Shown here one piece after another: positions 1 to 12,064 of a stretch of DNA of 32,443 bases; within the stretch, counting starts at the first letter, position 1, and each line of letters begins with the position of its first letter. The stretch is from Chloromonas sp. AAM2 (Eukaryota; Chlorophyta; Chlorophyceae; Chlamydomonadales; Chlamydomonadaceae), in contig QAXH01005298.1 of NCBI GenBank assembly GCA_004335635.1, positions 192 to 32,634 of the forward strand, in the 5' to 3' direction. A program made the position numbers and the translations under genes. The notes beneath the pieces are model-generated. The model did no database searches. It was not told where the DNA came from and saw only the letters and a program-made list of their open reading frames with translations.

Positions 1-198
1 GAAGCGATGATATGGTCGCGACGGACCGAGGCGCTGCTGCTGCCATGCGAGGCGCTGCTGCTGCCGAATGTGTGTGATTACGACTGTTCCCTGCATATTG
101 TGGTGTACTGTGGCCATGCAGCCGCTTAAGCTGCCATCCTGGCTTATCCTGGTAAGGCTTACTCTGCCTTCCCCTGCCCTGTGACCTTGCCTTGCCAG
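1..198. other. Left-edge segment upstream of the first supported importin alpha exon
   Basis: I can support no exon here. It ends with a splice acceptor (ccttgccag, ending at 198), so at least its right end is intron. The basic importin-beta-binding helix expected before the ARM repeats is not readable in any frame, so it probably lies left of the window. The only structure seen is a 21-bp-period duplication at 27-65. Confidence 0.5.
27..65. repeat. Two-copy 21-bp tandem duplication
   Basis: The 18-mer cgaggcgctgctgctgcc occurs at 27-44 and again at 48-65, exactly 21 bp apart. The period is a multiple of three, so a coding frame would be preserved if this were exonic, but I have no support for coding here. 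Confidence 0.85.
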
Positions 199-3100
199 AC
201 GGATGAGGGCGAGAACTCTCAGAAGACCCCTGCGGAGCGCCACCCCGCTGAGCCGCTGTTGGAGGAGCCGGAGGAGCCCAGTGAGTCAAGCGAGGCACAG
301 CAGCCAGGGCAGGGTCAGGGTAGCATGGAGCAAATGTGCAACAGGTGCATGGGATGGAGCGCTTGTAATGGTGCACATGCAGCAGCAGGGTGAAGAAGTA
401 GGCCCCGCAGCGCTCGCATGATCCACAGCCAATGCCTCGAGCCCACAAGTCCCATCCATTGCAGCTTCAGAGTGATGATGCAATAACGGCCAACCATGTG
501 CGTGCTGTGCTGTGTGTGCGTGCAGGCCCGGCAAACACCATCTTCCTGCCCGCTGAGTCCGGGTCGCTGGCGGTCCCCAGCCTCAGGGCCCAGGGGCTGC
601 AGGGCATGACCACTGCCTCAGGGCCATCGTTCAAGGTAAGAAAAGGCAAGCACAGTATTTACTTTTGACTGCGTAAGAATATCAACAGGCAAACACAACA
701 ACTTGAGAAAAATCAGCTCACACTACTAGCATGTCCGCCCATTTTCAAACCAACCCAGAACCAGTTGAAAGCTCAACTGCTGACTCTTAAGCCCTGACCT
801 TCCATGTAAAGTGGCCAGAGTACCCACTCCCATCGCCGGGTTGCTTGTTATTGTAATCCGCCCAGTTCCAGTATGTAACATGCAAAGTGGGGCTGGCTGC
901 CATGCCAGATGTACAGAGTCAAGTTAAGCTCACCAAACAGTGTTTGCTACAGGCCTGAGGCTGCTCGTGCTCATGTTGCCTGGCCGCAGATGCAGCGGGG
1001 CATGCAGGAGAAGATGCTGGGAGAGCTGCAAACACAAGCACAGGTGCGAGCACAACTGCAGGCCGCCCAGTGTGCTGCGCCAGTGCTGCATGCGTGCACA
1101 GGGGCCACTACACAACACCAGAAGAGCCACATATTGCATAGTAGTTAGCGTGGCCTAACACCCCCAGTGCCCCTCTGCCGCATCACCGCTTCTGCTGTGT
1201 GTGGTGCTCCCTGCAGCTCACCGAGTTGCCTGCCTATCAGCCCTGTCTCTACTCGGAGGACCCGCAGGATATACTCAAGGGGGTGTCGTACGTACGCGAG
1301 CAATTGAGTGGTGAGCGCATACCAGCTGCGTGGCTGCACATATCCAGAGATGGCTGTGGTTCGAGCACTGACATCCGGCTGAAGGACACATGAACGTTGC
1401 TTTGCAGTTGGCCTTCACATTCTGGCAGTGGCCCAGACGGTGTGCTACGCATTATCAGGTCTTACGCGTGCGATTGTTGCGCATGTGTACCTAACTTCAG
1501 AACTTGTAATGCGCTTTCCACAGGCTGCCTAGCCAACACTAGAACGGCCGTGAGCAGGCCTTGCTGCCAAGCAGTGCCGCTCTGCCCAATGCAAGTGTTA
1601 CATGCCGTCCCACCCTGCAGTTGTCAACCCGCCTGTGGCGGCCATCCGCGCGTCGGGCATCCTGCCCCGCTTGGTGGCGCTGCTGCAAAAGGACGACCAG
1701 CGCACACTGCAATACGAGTGCGCATGGACCCTGGTGCGTTACATGCCATGCAGCATGTGACATGCCTTGTGGGCACCTGCTGTGGGCCTTGCCTGTGCTG
1801 TTTTTGAACGGCAAGTGTTCAGCATTCAATTGAATTTCACTTCTTAGCCAAGCTGTCTGTGTGGCAAGTGTCCAGAATTTTGTTGAAGCCTCTTTCATGG
1901 CTGTCCAGTAGTTGGCCTGTGCATACAGAAGCCTATATGCCGACAATCTGATGCAAACTTGATCATGTGGTGTGCAGACCAACATCTGCAGCGCTGAGCA
2001 CGATGACTGCCAGGACGTGGTGGACCAGGGCGCAGTGCCCGAGTTTGTGCGCATGCTGGACACATGTGACGACGCAATCAACGTGCTGGAGCAGGTGTGG
2101 TGTGGTGTGGTGTGGTGTGGTCAGGTGAAGCGGAGCTGGCATGTGGCCTTCAGTCAAATCAAGCAAGCATGTGGCTAAGTTACAGCACAACTGCAGTGTG
2201 GCTAAGAAGGATGAAGATGGTTCAGAAGCAGCTCTGTATGGTGGGCAGGTTCCCTGGCTGGGCTGTGCTCGTGGCACTGTATTTGCTCGTAGCCTGTCCT
2301 GCACTGTTTCATCACCTGTGCGCTTTGTGGTGCATGCTCCCTGCATCAGTACGCCATTGCCATGCTTGCTGCAGGCCATCTGGGCACTGGGAAATGTTGC
2401 TGCGGACTGCTCAGACCTTCAGCGCTACGGTGAGCCATGCCAGCAACTCTAGCAAGTAGCGACGCTTCCTCATGCCTGACATGGGTGGAGATGCATCGTC
2501 TACCACGTGCTAAGGAACTAGCACTGAGCCTGTGATTGGATGACTATTGACCACTGGCAAACTATCTGGCCTAGCTGGCTTGGCTTGTTTGGTGTTGCGT
2601 CATGGTGTCAGCAAACAGGCCTGAACAACGCAACACATGGTCAAGCACACTGGTCAAGCACTCGGGTCACAGTGGACAGGGGAAGAGCTGTGCATTAGTT
2701 CGTCATTTGCAGTGTTTTCAGCCCTTCATAAGGTGCATGTTTACTGCCACTGCAGTGCTGGACGAGGAGATCGTGACCCCCCTGCTCGCCTGCATCAACC
2801 GCCACAGCGACAACACCAGTGTGCTGAGGCACGCCATGTGGCTGCTGTCCAACCTGTCGCGGCCCAAGCCCCAGAACGAGGAGCTACTCAAGGCGCTGCC
2901 CACTATCATGAGTGTCATCAGCGTGCCTGATCAAGACATGGAGGTGGGTGGGTGGAGGACAGGCTTGCAAACTGGCCAAAGGCGCCGCGAGCATAGTCAA
3001 ATCTGCCAAAAATTGCCAGGCAATGCTGGGCTTCACAAGCATGATCAGACCTGTCATTACAGTGGTTGTTGTGGTCGCCAATGTTTCACAACAAGGCAGC

Positions 3101-4766
3101 TAGAGCAAGTGCAAGTGTGCGCATGGGACGGAGCTTGGCTCTTCTGTACGCCTAGCTAGCAGATGCAGATGCAATGGGCTTGCAGGTGCAATGCAGCCTG
3201 CTGCTCCATGCATCCGTACACCCATGTACTGTGAATCTGTACACCCACGCTAGTTGATGCGAGTTTGCCACACACCGTTCTTGTATGCCTGCTGTCAGGT
3301 TGCGACACACGCCTGCTGGGCCCTTGCCTACATGACCTCCCTCGAGGATGTACTTGACGAGCTGTCAGAGGGGGACACCGCAAAGGAGGTGCTTGCACAG
3401 CTGGCTGCGTGGGTCAGGGCAGCGCCCAGCAACCTCACAGCGCCGGCTCTGCGGGTACTGGGCAACATGTGCAGCGGCAGCACAGCACACACACAGGTGG
3501 GAAGACGGAGAGCAGAGGTCAGCCAGCTAGCCAGCCTACTGTCAAACAGGTTGAGAAGGACTGTGGCTTCATGGCAGTTGACAACCCCTGCGTTTAGACT
3601 CTGACAGCCTGCAAATATGCACTCATTCACAGTTGCATTGATGCAGCAGCATGCGTGTAACCTTTGCAAGTGCCCAATTGACAGCTGCTCCCGGTCCATG
3701 GCAGCAACGCATACGGGTGTCTGGCGTGGTGCTGCTGTTCAGGCTGTGCTGGATGCAGGTGGCCTGCCCGCCCTGGTCAGCTGTCTCTCCGCCACCAACC
3801 GCACGTCTATCCGGAAGGAGATCGTGTGGAGTCTGTCAAATGTGGCCGCGGGCAACGGCACACAGATTCAAGCGCTGCTGGATGCAGGTGAGTGGGGAGG
3901 AGAGAGCGGTGTCTGTCAACATCCGTGGTGCTGTGAGTGAACGACCCAACGTTCTTAGGCTGAGTGACGGAGCTGGCGCTGACTTGGCTGCACCACCATG
4001 CCATTGCCAACACGATCGGCTGGCACACAGCCTGTGCTCTTTGTCGGAGAGCAATTTGTGGGCTGCGGTCGCTTGTACCACGCCTGGATACCGCTGACTT
4101 TGCAGGAGTGTTCCCTGTGATTGGCGAGCTGCTGCGGTCGAGCGAAGAGATGCTGGCACGCGAATGCGCCTACATGCTGGCAAACCCCTGGGCCGTGAAG
4201 GCAGTGCCGATCACCACCGAGGTCGCACAGCGACTGCTAGACGCGGATCTCATTGCGGTGGGTGTGAGACGTCATCATCAGGCTTCCGTCGGCAGGGCAT
4301 TAGCACGCCTGGTATATCGTGGCCTCCGTACTGGCCTCCGTAATCCGTACTGCAAAGGCATGTTTGCGTGCTGGGTAAACCAAGTGCGGCCAATAGCTTG
4401 CACGGTTGCCGAGCACGCTCGTGTATGTCGCTTTTTTGAACGCAATTGCAGGTACTGGTGAGCTTGTTGGACCGCCGCAGCCAACCCAACATCATAATGT
4501 TGGCGCTGGAAGGGCTGGCAGACGCCTTGAAAAAAGGCCAGCAGATGATGCGCGACATTGCCAAGGCCGCGCCCCCACCGCCGCCTCCTGCCGAGGTCCC
4601 AGAGGGCGAGGAGGCGCCTCCACTGGCCCCGCTGCCGACCAACCCTGTGGCGGACGTCATGAAGGCGAACGGAGCTGAGAAGACACTGCATGAGCTGTGC
4701 GCATTTCAGCACGACGGCTTGCAGGCAAAAGCCAACGCTTTGAAAAACATGCTCAGATTCATGTGA
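199..4766 (+). CDS. Importin subunit alpha (karyopherin alpha), 5'-partial at the window edge
   Basis: Adaptor that binds nuclear localisation signals with its ARM repeats and is imported with importin beta. Exons: 199-280, 526-635, 990-1043, 1217-1310, 1621-1733, 1978-2094, 2375-2429, 2756-2943, 3299-3496, 3743-3887, 4106-4257 and 4452-4766. They join in frame to 540 codons plus TGA. The ARM ladder is clear: CAWTLTN (ARM2), IWALGN (ARM3), MWLLSN (ARM4), CWALAY (ARM5), LRVLGN (ARM6), VWSLSN (ARM7), AYMLAN (ARM8) and ALEGLADALK (last repeat). The Trp/Asn pairs of the major NLS site (ARM2-4) are intact. In the minor site ARM8 has Tyr in place of the usual Trp. The first about 82 residues are acidic and Pro-rich linker, with no importin-beta-binding helix, so the start codon lies upstream. 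After the ARM repeats come a poly-Pro/acidic insert (about AAPPPPPPAEVPEGEE) and a short C-terminal helix. Family assignment is firm; exact borders of the first three exons are less so. Confidence 0.9.
2096..2120. repeat. (TGTGG)5 pentamer microsatellite in an importin alpha intron
   Basis: Five uninterrupted TGTGG units begin directly at the donor of the exon ending at 2094, so the 5' splice site itself is built from the repeat (gcag|gtgtgg). Confidence 0.85.
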
Positions 4767-4856
4767 TTGACACCAACGTCCATGGTGTCAGTAGCTGCTG
4801 CAATGCATGGGGAGCATGTAGGGATGTTGTCCTGGCGGGTTTGTTGGAAGTGCCAG

Positions 4857-4861
4857 TGTAA
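4857..4861 (+). terminator. TGTAA polyadenylation signal of importin alpha
   Basis: TGTAA, the chlorophyte poly(A) signal, starts 91 nt after the importin alpha stop codon. It runs into an A-tract and coincides with the left end of the dispersed repeat at 4861-4913. Position fits; use as a signal is inferred. Confidence 0.55.
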
Positions 4862-4913
4862 AAAAAAGAAGTTTGCCAGTTCTGGGACAATTCCTGGGAG
4901 TGACACTGGAACC
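4861..4913 (+). repeat. Dispersed repeat, copy A (inverted copy at 21697-21750)
   Basis: The 29 nt at 4861-4889 are identical to the reverse complement of 21722-21750. Similarity resumes at the far end (cactggaacc). The copy sits in the importin alpha 3' region. Confidence 0.8.
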
Positions 4914-5090
4914 GGTGTTGTAGGTGCCCGTTGTGGGGAGCAAGTGCCAGCCTTGAGGTGCAATTCAGGCCGCTGTGCGTGGTTCTCACATGAACTGTGG
5001 CCACACTGCGTGTGTCAGGAAAACGTGCACGTCAATCGCACACGGGAGTGGGCAACGGGTGTTGTGGTACATGGTGCCACAGGGTCAATT

Positions 5091-5114
5091 CTGGGACAGC
5101 GCCTTGTGTCCCAG
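5091..5114. repeat. 8-bp inverted repeat with 8-nt loop
   Basis: ctgggaca at 5091-5098 pairs with tgtcccag at 5107-5114 around an 8-nt spacer. The same octamer occurs at 4882-4889 (reverse), 5377-5384 and 5404-5411, and inside the dispersed repeat at 21722-21729, so it may be the remnant end of a repeat family. Confidence 0.6.
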
Positions 5115-5231
5115 TGGCGAGGTGTCTAATTCTGTTGGGAAGTTGTCAAGTCAAGTGTCAGTATAAGAATACTTGTCCATACTAAGTTGTCAAAAACGGT
5201 GATGAATGTGGGTAAATGTGATGTTGGGTCA

Positions 5232-5261
5232 GTGTAATCTGGCACTGTGTAATCTGACACT
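5232..5261. repeat. Two-copy 15-bp tandem repeat containing TGTAA
   Basis: gtgtaatctggcact (5232-5246) is followed directly by gtgtaatctgacact (5247-5261), one mismatch. Each copy carries a TGTAA motif, but they lie about 470 nt beyond the importin alpha stop, so a role as alternative poly(A) signals is only possible. Confidence 0.7.
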
Positions 5262-5978
5262 GTAGACCGAGAGCTGAATCAGTTTCATGTGTGCTGTTTT
5301 CATGTGCTCTGTCATTTGGTGTAACAAGTGTTGCCTGTCTCATCACCTTTCTCTTCTCATCACCTGTCTCATTGTCTGTCCCAGACATGGCATCACAAGC
5401 ATGTGTCCCAGTATCATGGGCATTACAGGTCAACTACACTGTGGGAGTAGTGGAGTACACTGAGGTTCAAACTCTTTGGTTGCAATTGTATCTTTTATTG
5501 TTTGCTATCAAATACGCGTCGGTGCTGTATGGGCGCGGCATTCACATGTTACCGGGTGCTGTCAAGTGAACAGTTGAGCGTGAACAGGGCAACAACAGCA
5601 ACGTGGTCCACACTGTAATCCCCCGGTTGCTGCTGTCATGCTGTATGGCTTGCAGGCGCTCTGGGATACCCCACGTCTATTTAAGCTATGTGATGCATTG
5701 CCTGCGGATCCGAGCGGGCTGTTGCCTAAATGAGCAAGGACGTGTCTGGGCCGCATGACTGGTATTTAGGGTTCATGCCTTTGGCTGCCTGTCAACTTTT
5801 ATCTTGGCTCTGTCCAGGCTGGCTAGACCACGCTTCCTTTGTTGCTGTGGTAGCAACCAGAATGCACTGGCTTGTTAGACTGCATTTCTTGTTAGGAAGC
5901 CGACCATTAGAATCCCGATATCACGCTGGCGTTTTTCCAGCAAATCTTCGTCTGAATCGGTGTGGCCGTCATTGATAT

Positions 5979-6293
5979 TTGACTAAGCAGACACCTTTTG
6001 TCAGCCGCCTCAAGCTGGGCTCACCACTTGAGTGGCTGACTCGGGGGGATCTCGAATACAGGTGGAAACTTGACACGACTGCGAGCGCAACGCTGAGCAA
6101 TCACCTGGCATTTAGCCATCTCGGAAACACCGACCTGCAAACCTCAAACCAGGGAGTCAACGTGATGTCGTCTGGAACTCTGGTCACAACTCAGATTATC
6201 GACGCAGGCGACTTGATAAGCCAAGAGTCACTGCCAAAGTATTACAGAGTTGATGATCAGAGTATGAGTTGCTTCGTCTGTTACATTTGGTAG
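5979..6293 (+). CDS. Unassigned ORF, possibly an exon
   Basis: A 104-codon open frame ends in TAG at 6293. It begins at TTG rather than ATG, so if real it would be an exon; an acceptor-like cgaatacag ends at 6062. The part after it, with residues such as NHLAFSHLGNTDLQ and VTTQIIDAGDLI, has a regular hydrophobic pattern. It faintly recalls the NH...(I/V)xAG(D/E) layout near the end of SET domains, but the diagnostic NHSCxPN core and final Tyr are absent. I do not recognise it. It could be decayed or chance coding. Confidence 0.2.
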   Translation: MTKQTPFVSRLKLGSPLEWLTRGDLEYRWKLDTTASATLSNHLAFSHLGNTDLQTSNQGVNVMSSGTLVTTQIIDAGDLISQESLPKYYRVDDQSMSCFVCYIW

Positions 6294-6442
6294 ACAGTTC
6301 AGGTTACTGTTCTGGTTACTGGACAGATGGGCAGCAATCAAGGCATGGTTCGCTCTTATTCAGGACACGTTGGTTGTCATGCATTAACTATTCAGGACAC
6401 GCATCAACACGATTTGCCGAAACGAGGTTAACTTAGGACTTG

Positions 6443-6613
6443 TCAAGATGCGCGCAGAAACTTTGGGAGCAGCCGGCCAGGGAGGCTGAGCGCAGCGTAC
6501 AGCGTGCGCTTGACGCAGGTTTCCGCAGTCCGCGAAGGCTTTTTCTTTTGCTTCTTGCCGCAAGTCCCATAACGAGACTTGCGGCGATGGCCGCGTTTAC
6601 GCTTGCTGGTCAT
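6443..6613 (-). CDS. Small, very basic ORF (56 aa), function unknown
   Basis: ATG at 6613 to TGA at 6443 on the minus strand. About a third of the residues (19 of 56) are Lys or Arg with a single Glu, in two clusters: MTSKRKRGHRRKSRYG at the start and GKKQKKKPSR in the middle. Such composition is typical of nucleic-acid-binding peptides or nuclear/nucleolar localisation signals. The region also contains a perfect hairpin (6557-6585) inside the ORF. No splice partner or family is recognised, and chance cannot be excluded at this length. Confidence 0.2.
   Translation of the reverse strand: MTSKRKRGHRRKSRYGTCGKKQKKKPSRTAETCVKRTLYAALSLPGRLLPKFLRAS
6557..6585. repeat. Perfect 10-bp hairpin
   Basis: gccgcaagtc at 6557-6566 and gacttgcggc at 6576-6585 are exact reverse complements around a 9-nt loop. 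On the plus strand it follows a T-rich run (tttttcttttgcttctt) rather than preceding one. Confidence 0.75.
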
Positions 6614-6673
6614 CAGACTGACCCATGTGGAAATGAGACTAATGCTTTGGGAGCAGTCTTATGCCTGCTCATG

Positions 6674-6850
6674 CTGCATTCTCACACAATCCAAACACTC
6701 CATCCCAGTTCATAAAAACTTGTCACAGAACTGACAGTCTGAGCGTAACGCTTGCCCTTTACTGTGACAATTCCTTCTATGTATTCTTGCTGTAACAGAG
6801 TTGTAGCTGCACCCAAACCACGTCTTTTTCAGATAACACCAGTGTGCAAT
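6674..6850 (+). repeat. Direct repeat, copy 1 (copy 2 at 8345-8507)
   Basis: Almost the whole 177 bp matches 8345-8507, both beginning ctgcattctcacacaatcc and ending accagtgtgcaat. The main difference is about 12 nt near 6755 that copy 2 lacks, plus a 2-nt indel and a few substitutions. Copy 2 lies in the PRMT3 3' region, so copy 1 is either a duplicated 3' flank or a member of a dispersed family. Confidence 0.9.
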
Positions 6851-8344
6851 GTCGTGCTTAGCAACATGGCAAAAGAGACGAATCGGCTTTTATGAGCCGT
6901 GTCAGGCTTGTCTGAATGTTTTTACATGGCAAATGATAGATGTCAAGTTCAATTCTAGCAAATGTCCACGTAAGGTGAGTTGTGTGATTGTGTCGTGTTT
7001 GACTGGCAAGAATAGCAACATGCTGACTGTGAGAGCGTTGCTGATTGGATCTGAACCTTGCAAGTGGAATGGTGGGGAGGGACTATTATAGTCTGCGTGG
7101 TATTACTTCTGTGTGGTATTATTTATGTTGTATAGGGTGTCAGGCTCCCTTTCCTCTCCAGCAGTCTGGCTTCTTTCGCAGGGGAGCAGTCAGCGATTCG
7201 AGCACAGCTACGTGTGTTCACACTGGAGGAAAGGTTCCGTTTCCCATCCGTCACGGGTTTGCCTGCCAGCGTGTGAGGAGCTGGAAGGAGCTTCCCAAGA
7301 AGCTGGAAGAACTTCCCTAAAACAAATGCAGCACGAGGCAACGGTTGAAGCCGTTCATGTCCTGGCACGCTCTCTGACCCTGTTCTGACACTTGATGTGA
7401 GAGTGAGGATGGATTGCACATCTTTGCGTGCCCAACTTGTGCCAGCTTACGACCGCGCTTTCATTGCATTATTCCAGACAATCACAGGCCACAGGATGCT
7501 GATGCATGGATGCATGCAATTATGAAACCAACAGACAACCCGCACATGTTTTGAGGGCGCTTAGCAGATTTCTTGAGGCCATGCGAGACATGCTTCTTGT
7601 GCAGATGCGCGACTGATTTTTGCGCCATCTTCTGTTCCACTTGTGAAACGATACAGATGTCAACGCCAGCACGCTCGCCCGCACGCACACACACACATTT
7701 GTCAGGCTGTCTGCCAGTAAAGGCTGGCGGGTCGCAATGCATGGTTTTTTACTGTGTGGTGCCTGAACATCACAAGAGGGGAGGGATTCCAGCCCATCCA
7801 ACCTACATGTGAAGGGGATTGCGACACACCAGGATAGTAATGGTGGTGATCAACCCCTCGAGGTGCTATCCTGACCGCAGACCTCGTTAGACCCGAGAAG
7901 GGGCCTGAAAATATGTAATTGGTTCAATGTTCATCGTCTCTGAAGTTTAATGTCTCAACACACTGGTCAATTGTCTTGTCCTTCCAGGACGCATGCCAAT
8001 GAAATGCAACAGGGAGGCAGACTATGGAAAAGTGGTCTGGGGCACAGGTCATCTGTAAAAACTTGGCAGCGGGTTATGTGTACAGCGTCTGATCAGCGGC
8101 AGTAACTCATACATATCCTTGAAAGCGTCTGCCTGTGGCAGCCAGGCCCAAAGGTTACGGATTACATTACTGAGTTCTGAGGCCAGTACATCACATACGC
8201 TTCTCAATGCAAGGCAGCTCCGGGTTACAAAAAAAGAAGTAACTATCCCAGTGTTGACAAGCACGCCGCGTACCAACACCACGCTGAGTTACTACCACAT
8301 GCACACAAACAGACGAATAACGAGTACAGACGAAAAAACGAGTA

Positions 8345-8507
8345 CTGCATTCTCACACAATCCAAACACTCCATCCCAGTTCATAAGAACTTGTCACAGA
8401 ACTGACAGTCTGTGCGTAACGCTTGACAATTCCTTACATGTATTCTTGCTGTAACAGTTGTAGCTGCACCCAAACCACGTCTTTTTCAGATAACACCAGT
8501 GTGCAAT
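8345..8507 (+). repeat. Direct repeat, copy 2, in the PRMT3 3' flank
   Basis: 163 bp nearly identical to 6674-6850, starting 58 nt beyond the PRMT3 stop in that gene's direction. Unlike copy 1, it carries ttacatg, which on the minus strand reads TGTAA and can serve as the PRMT3 poly(A) signal; copy 1 has ttctatg at the same place. Confidence 0.9.
8434..8438 (-). terminator. TGTAA polyadenylation signal of PRMT3
   Basis: Plus-strand ttaca, i.e. TGTAA on the minus strand, begins 127 nt after the PRMT3 stop codon at 8566. Further minus-strand TGTAA motifs occur near 8163 and 8224. Confidence 0.45.
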
Positions 8508-8565
8508 ATATGTGTCCGTGATTGAACAGCAAAGTCTCCATCATGAGTCCAACTCTGCAGACGTG

Positions 8566-11752
<3,187 letters not shown>

Positions 11753-12064
11753 GCTGGCAAATCAGTCAAAGTTTACAATCAGTATACTGCAGTCCGATTG
11801 GAATAGCATGAATGCTTATGCAAGCGCGGTTTAACGGTCTGGCAACGTACAACCATGGCCTCTGGTCCGTGCTGCTTCGCTGCCTGTGGCACAGGTTATT
11901 TGGCAAGCTCTGAACGCTTTCCATGCCTCAAAACCATCAGGTGTAGGTTTTGTTTTTTGATTTGATCAACCAGGGTTTTACAGCTACTGCCAACTAAATG
12001 CTCTCAGTTTAGATTACTGCCCGCTTGGCGAATCCAGTCTCTCAGGCGCACTCAGCAGTGAGCT
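11753..12064. promoter_or_regulatory. Divergent (putatively bidirectional) promoter of PRMT3 and CSE1
   Basis: 312 bp separate the two start codons, which point away from each other. Each ATG is closed upstream by an in-frame stop (11762-11764 for PRMT3, 12059-12061 for CSE1), so both 5' UTRs and any core promoters must share this interval unless there are upstream noncoding exons. I see no convincing TATA box. Shared regulation is inferred from geometry. Confidence 0.55.

Larger units (their letters stand above)
4767..8565. other. 3.8-kb spacer between importin alpha and PRMT3
   Basis: No gene recognised. It holds the importin alpha 3' end, one copy of an inverted dispersed repeat (4861-4913), small inverted and tandem repeats (5091-5114, 5232-5261), two unassigned ORFs (5979-6293 +, 6443-6613 -), a perfect 10-bp hairpin (6557-6585), two copies of a 165-bp direct repeat (6674-6850, 8345-8507) and the PRMT3 3' end. 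A TATA-like tatttaag lies at 5679-5686, with the nearest downstream ATG at 5730 opening an 81-codon ORF that resembles nothing I know. The stretch 6851-8344 shows only a short CA tract near 7683 and nothing else I can support. Confidence 0.6.

Noticed and set aside
1539..2081. 180-codon minus-strand ORF opposite importin alpha
   Set aside because: It is the antisense shadow of two well-supported importin alpha exons and an intron.
7482..7630. Small basic minus-strand ORF (MAQKSVAHLHKKHVSHGLKK...) resembling ribosomal protein eL29
   Set aside because: Only the general basic/His composition matches. The eL29 core pattern is absent and there is no splice or context support.
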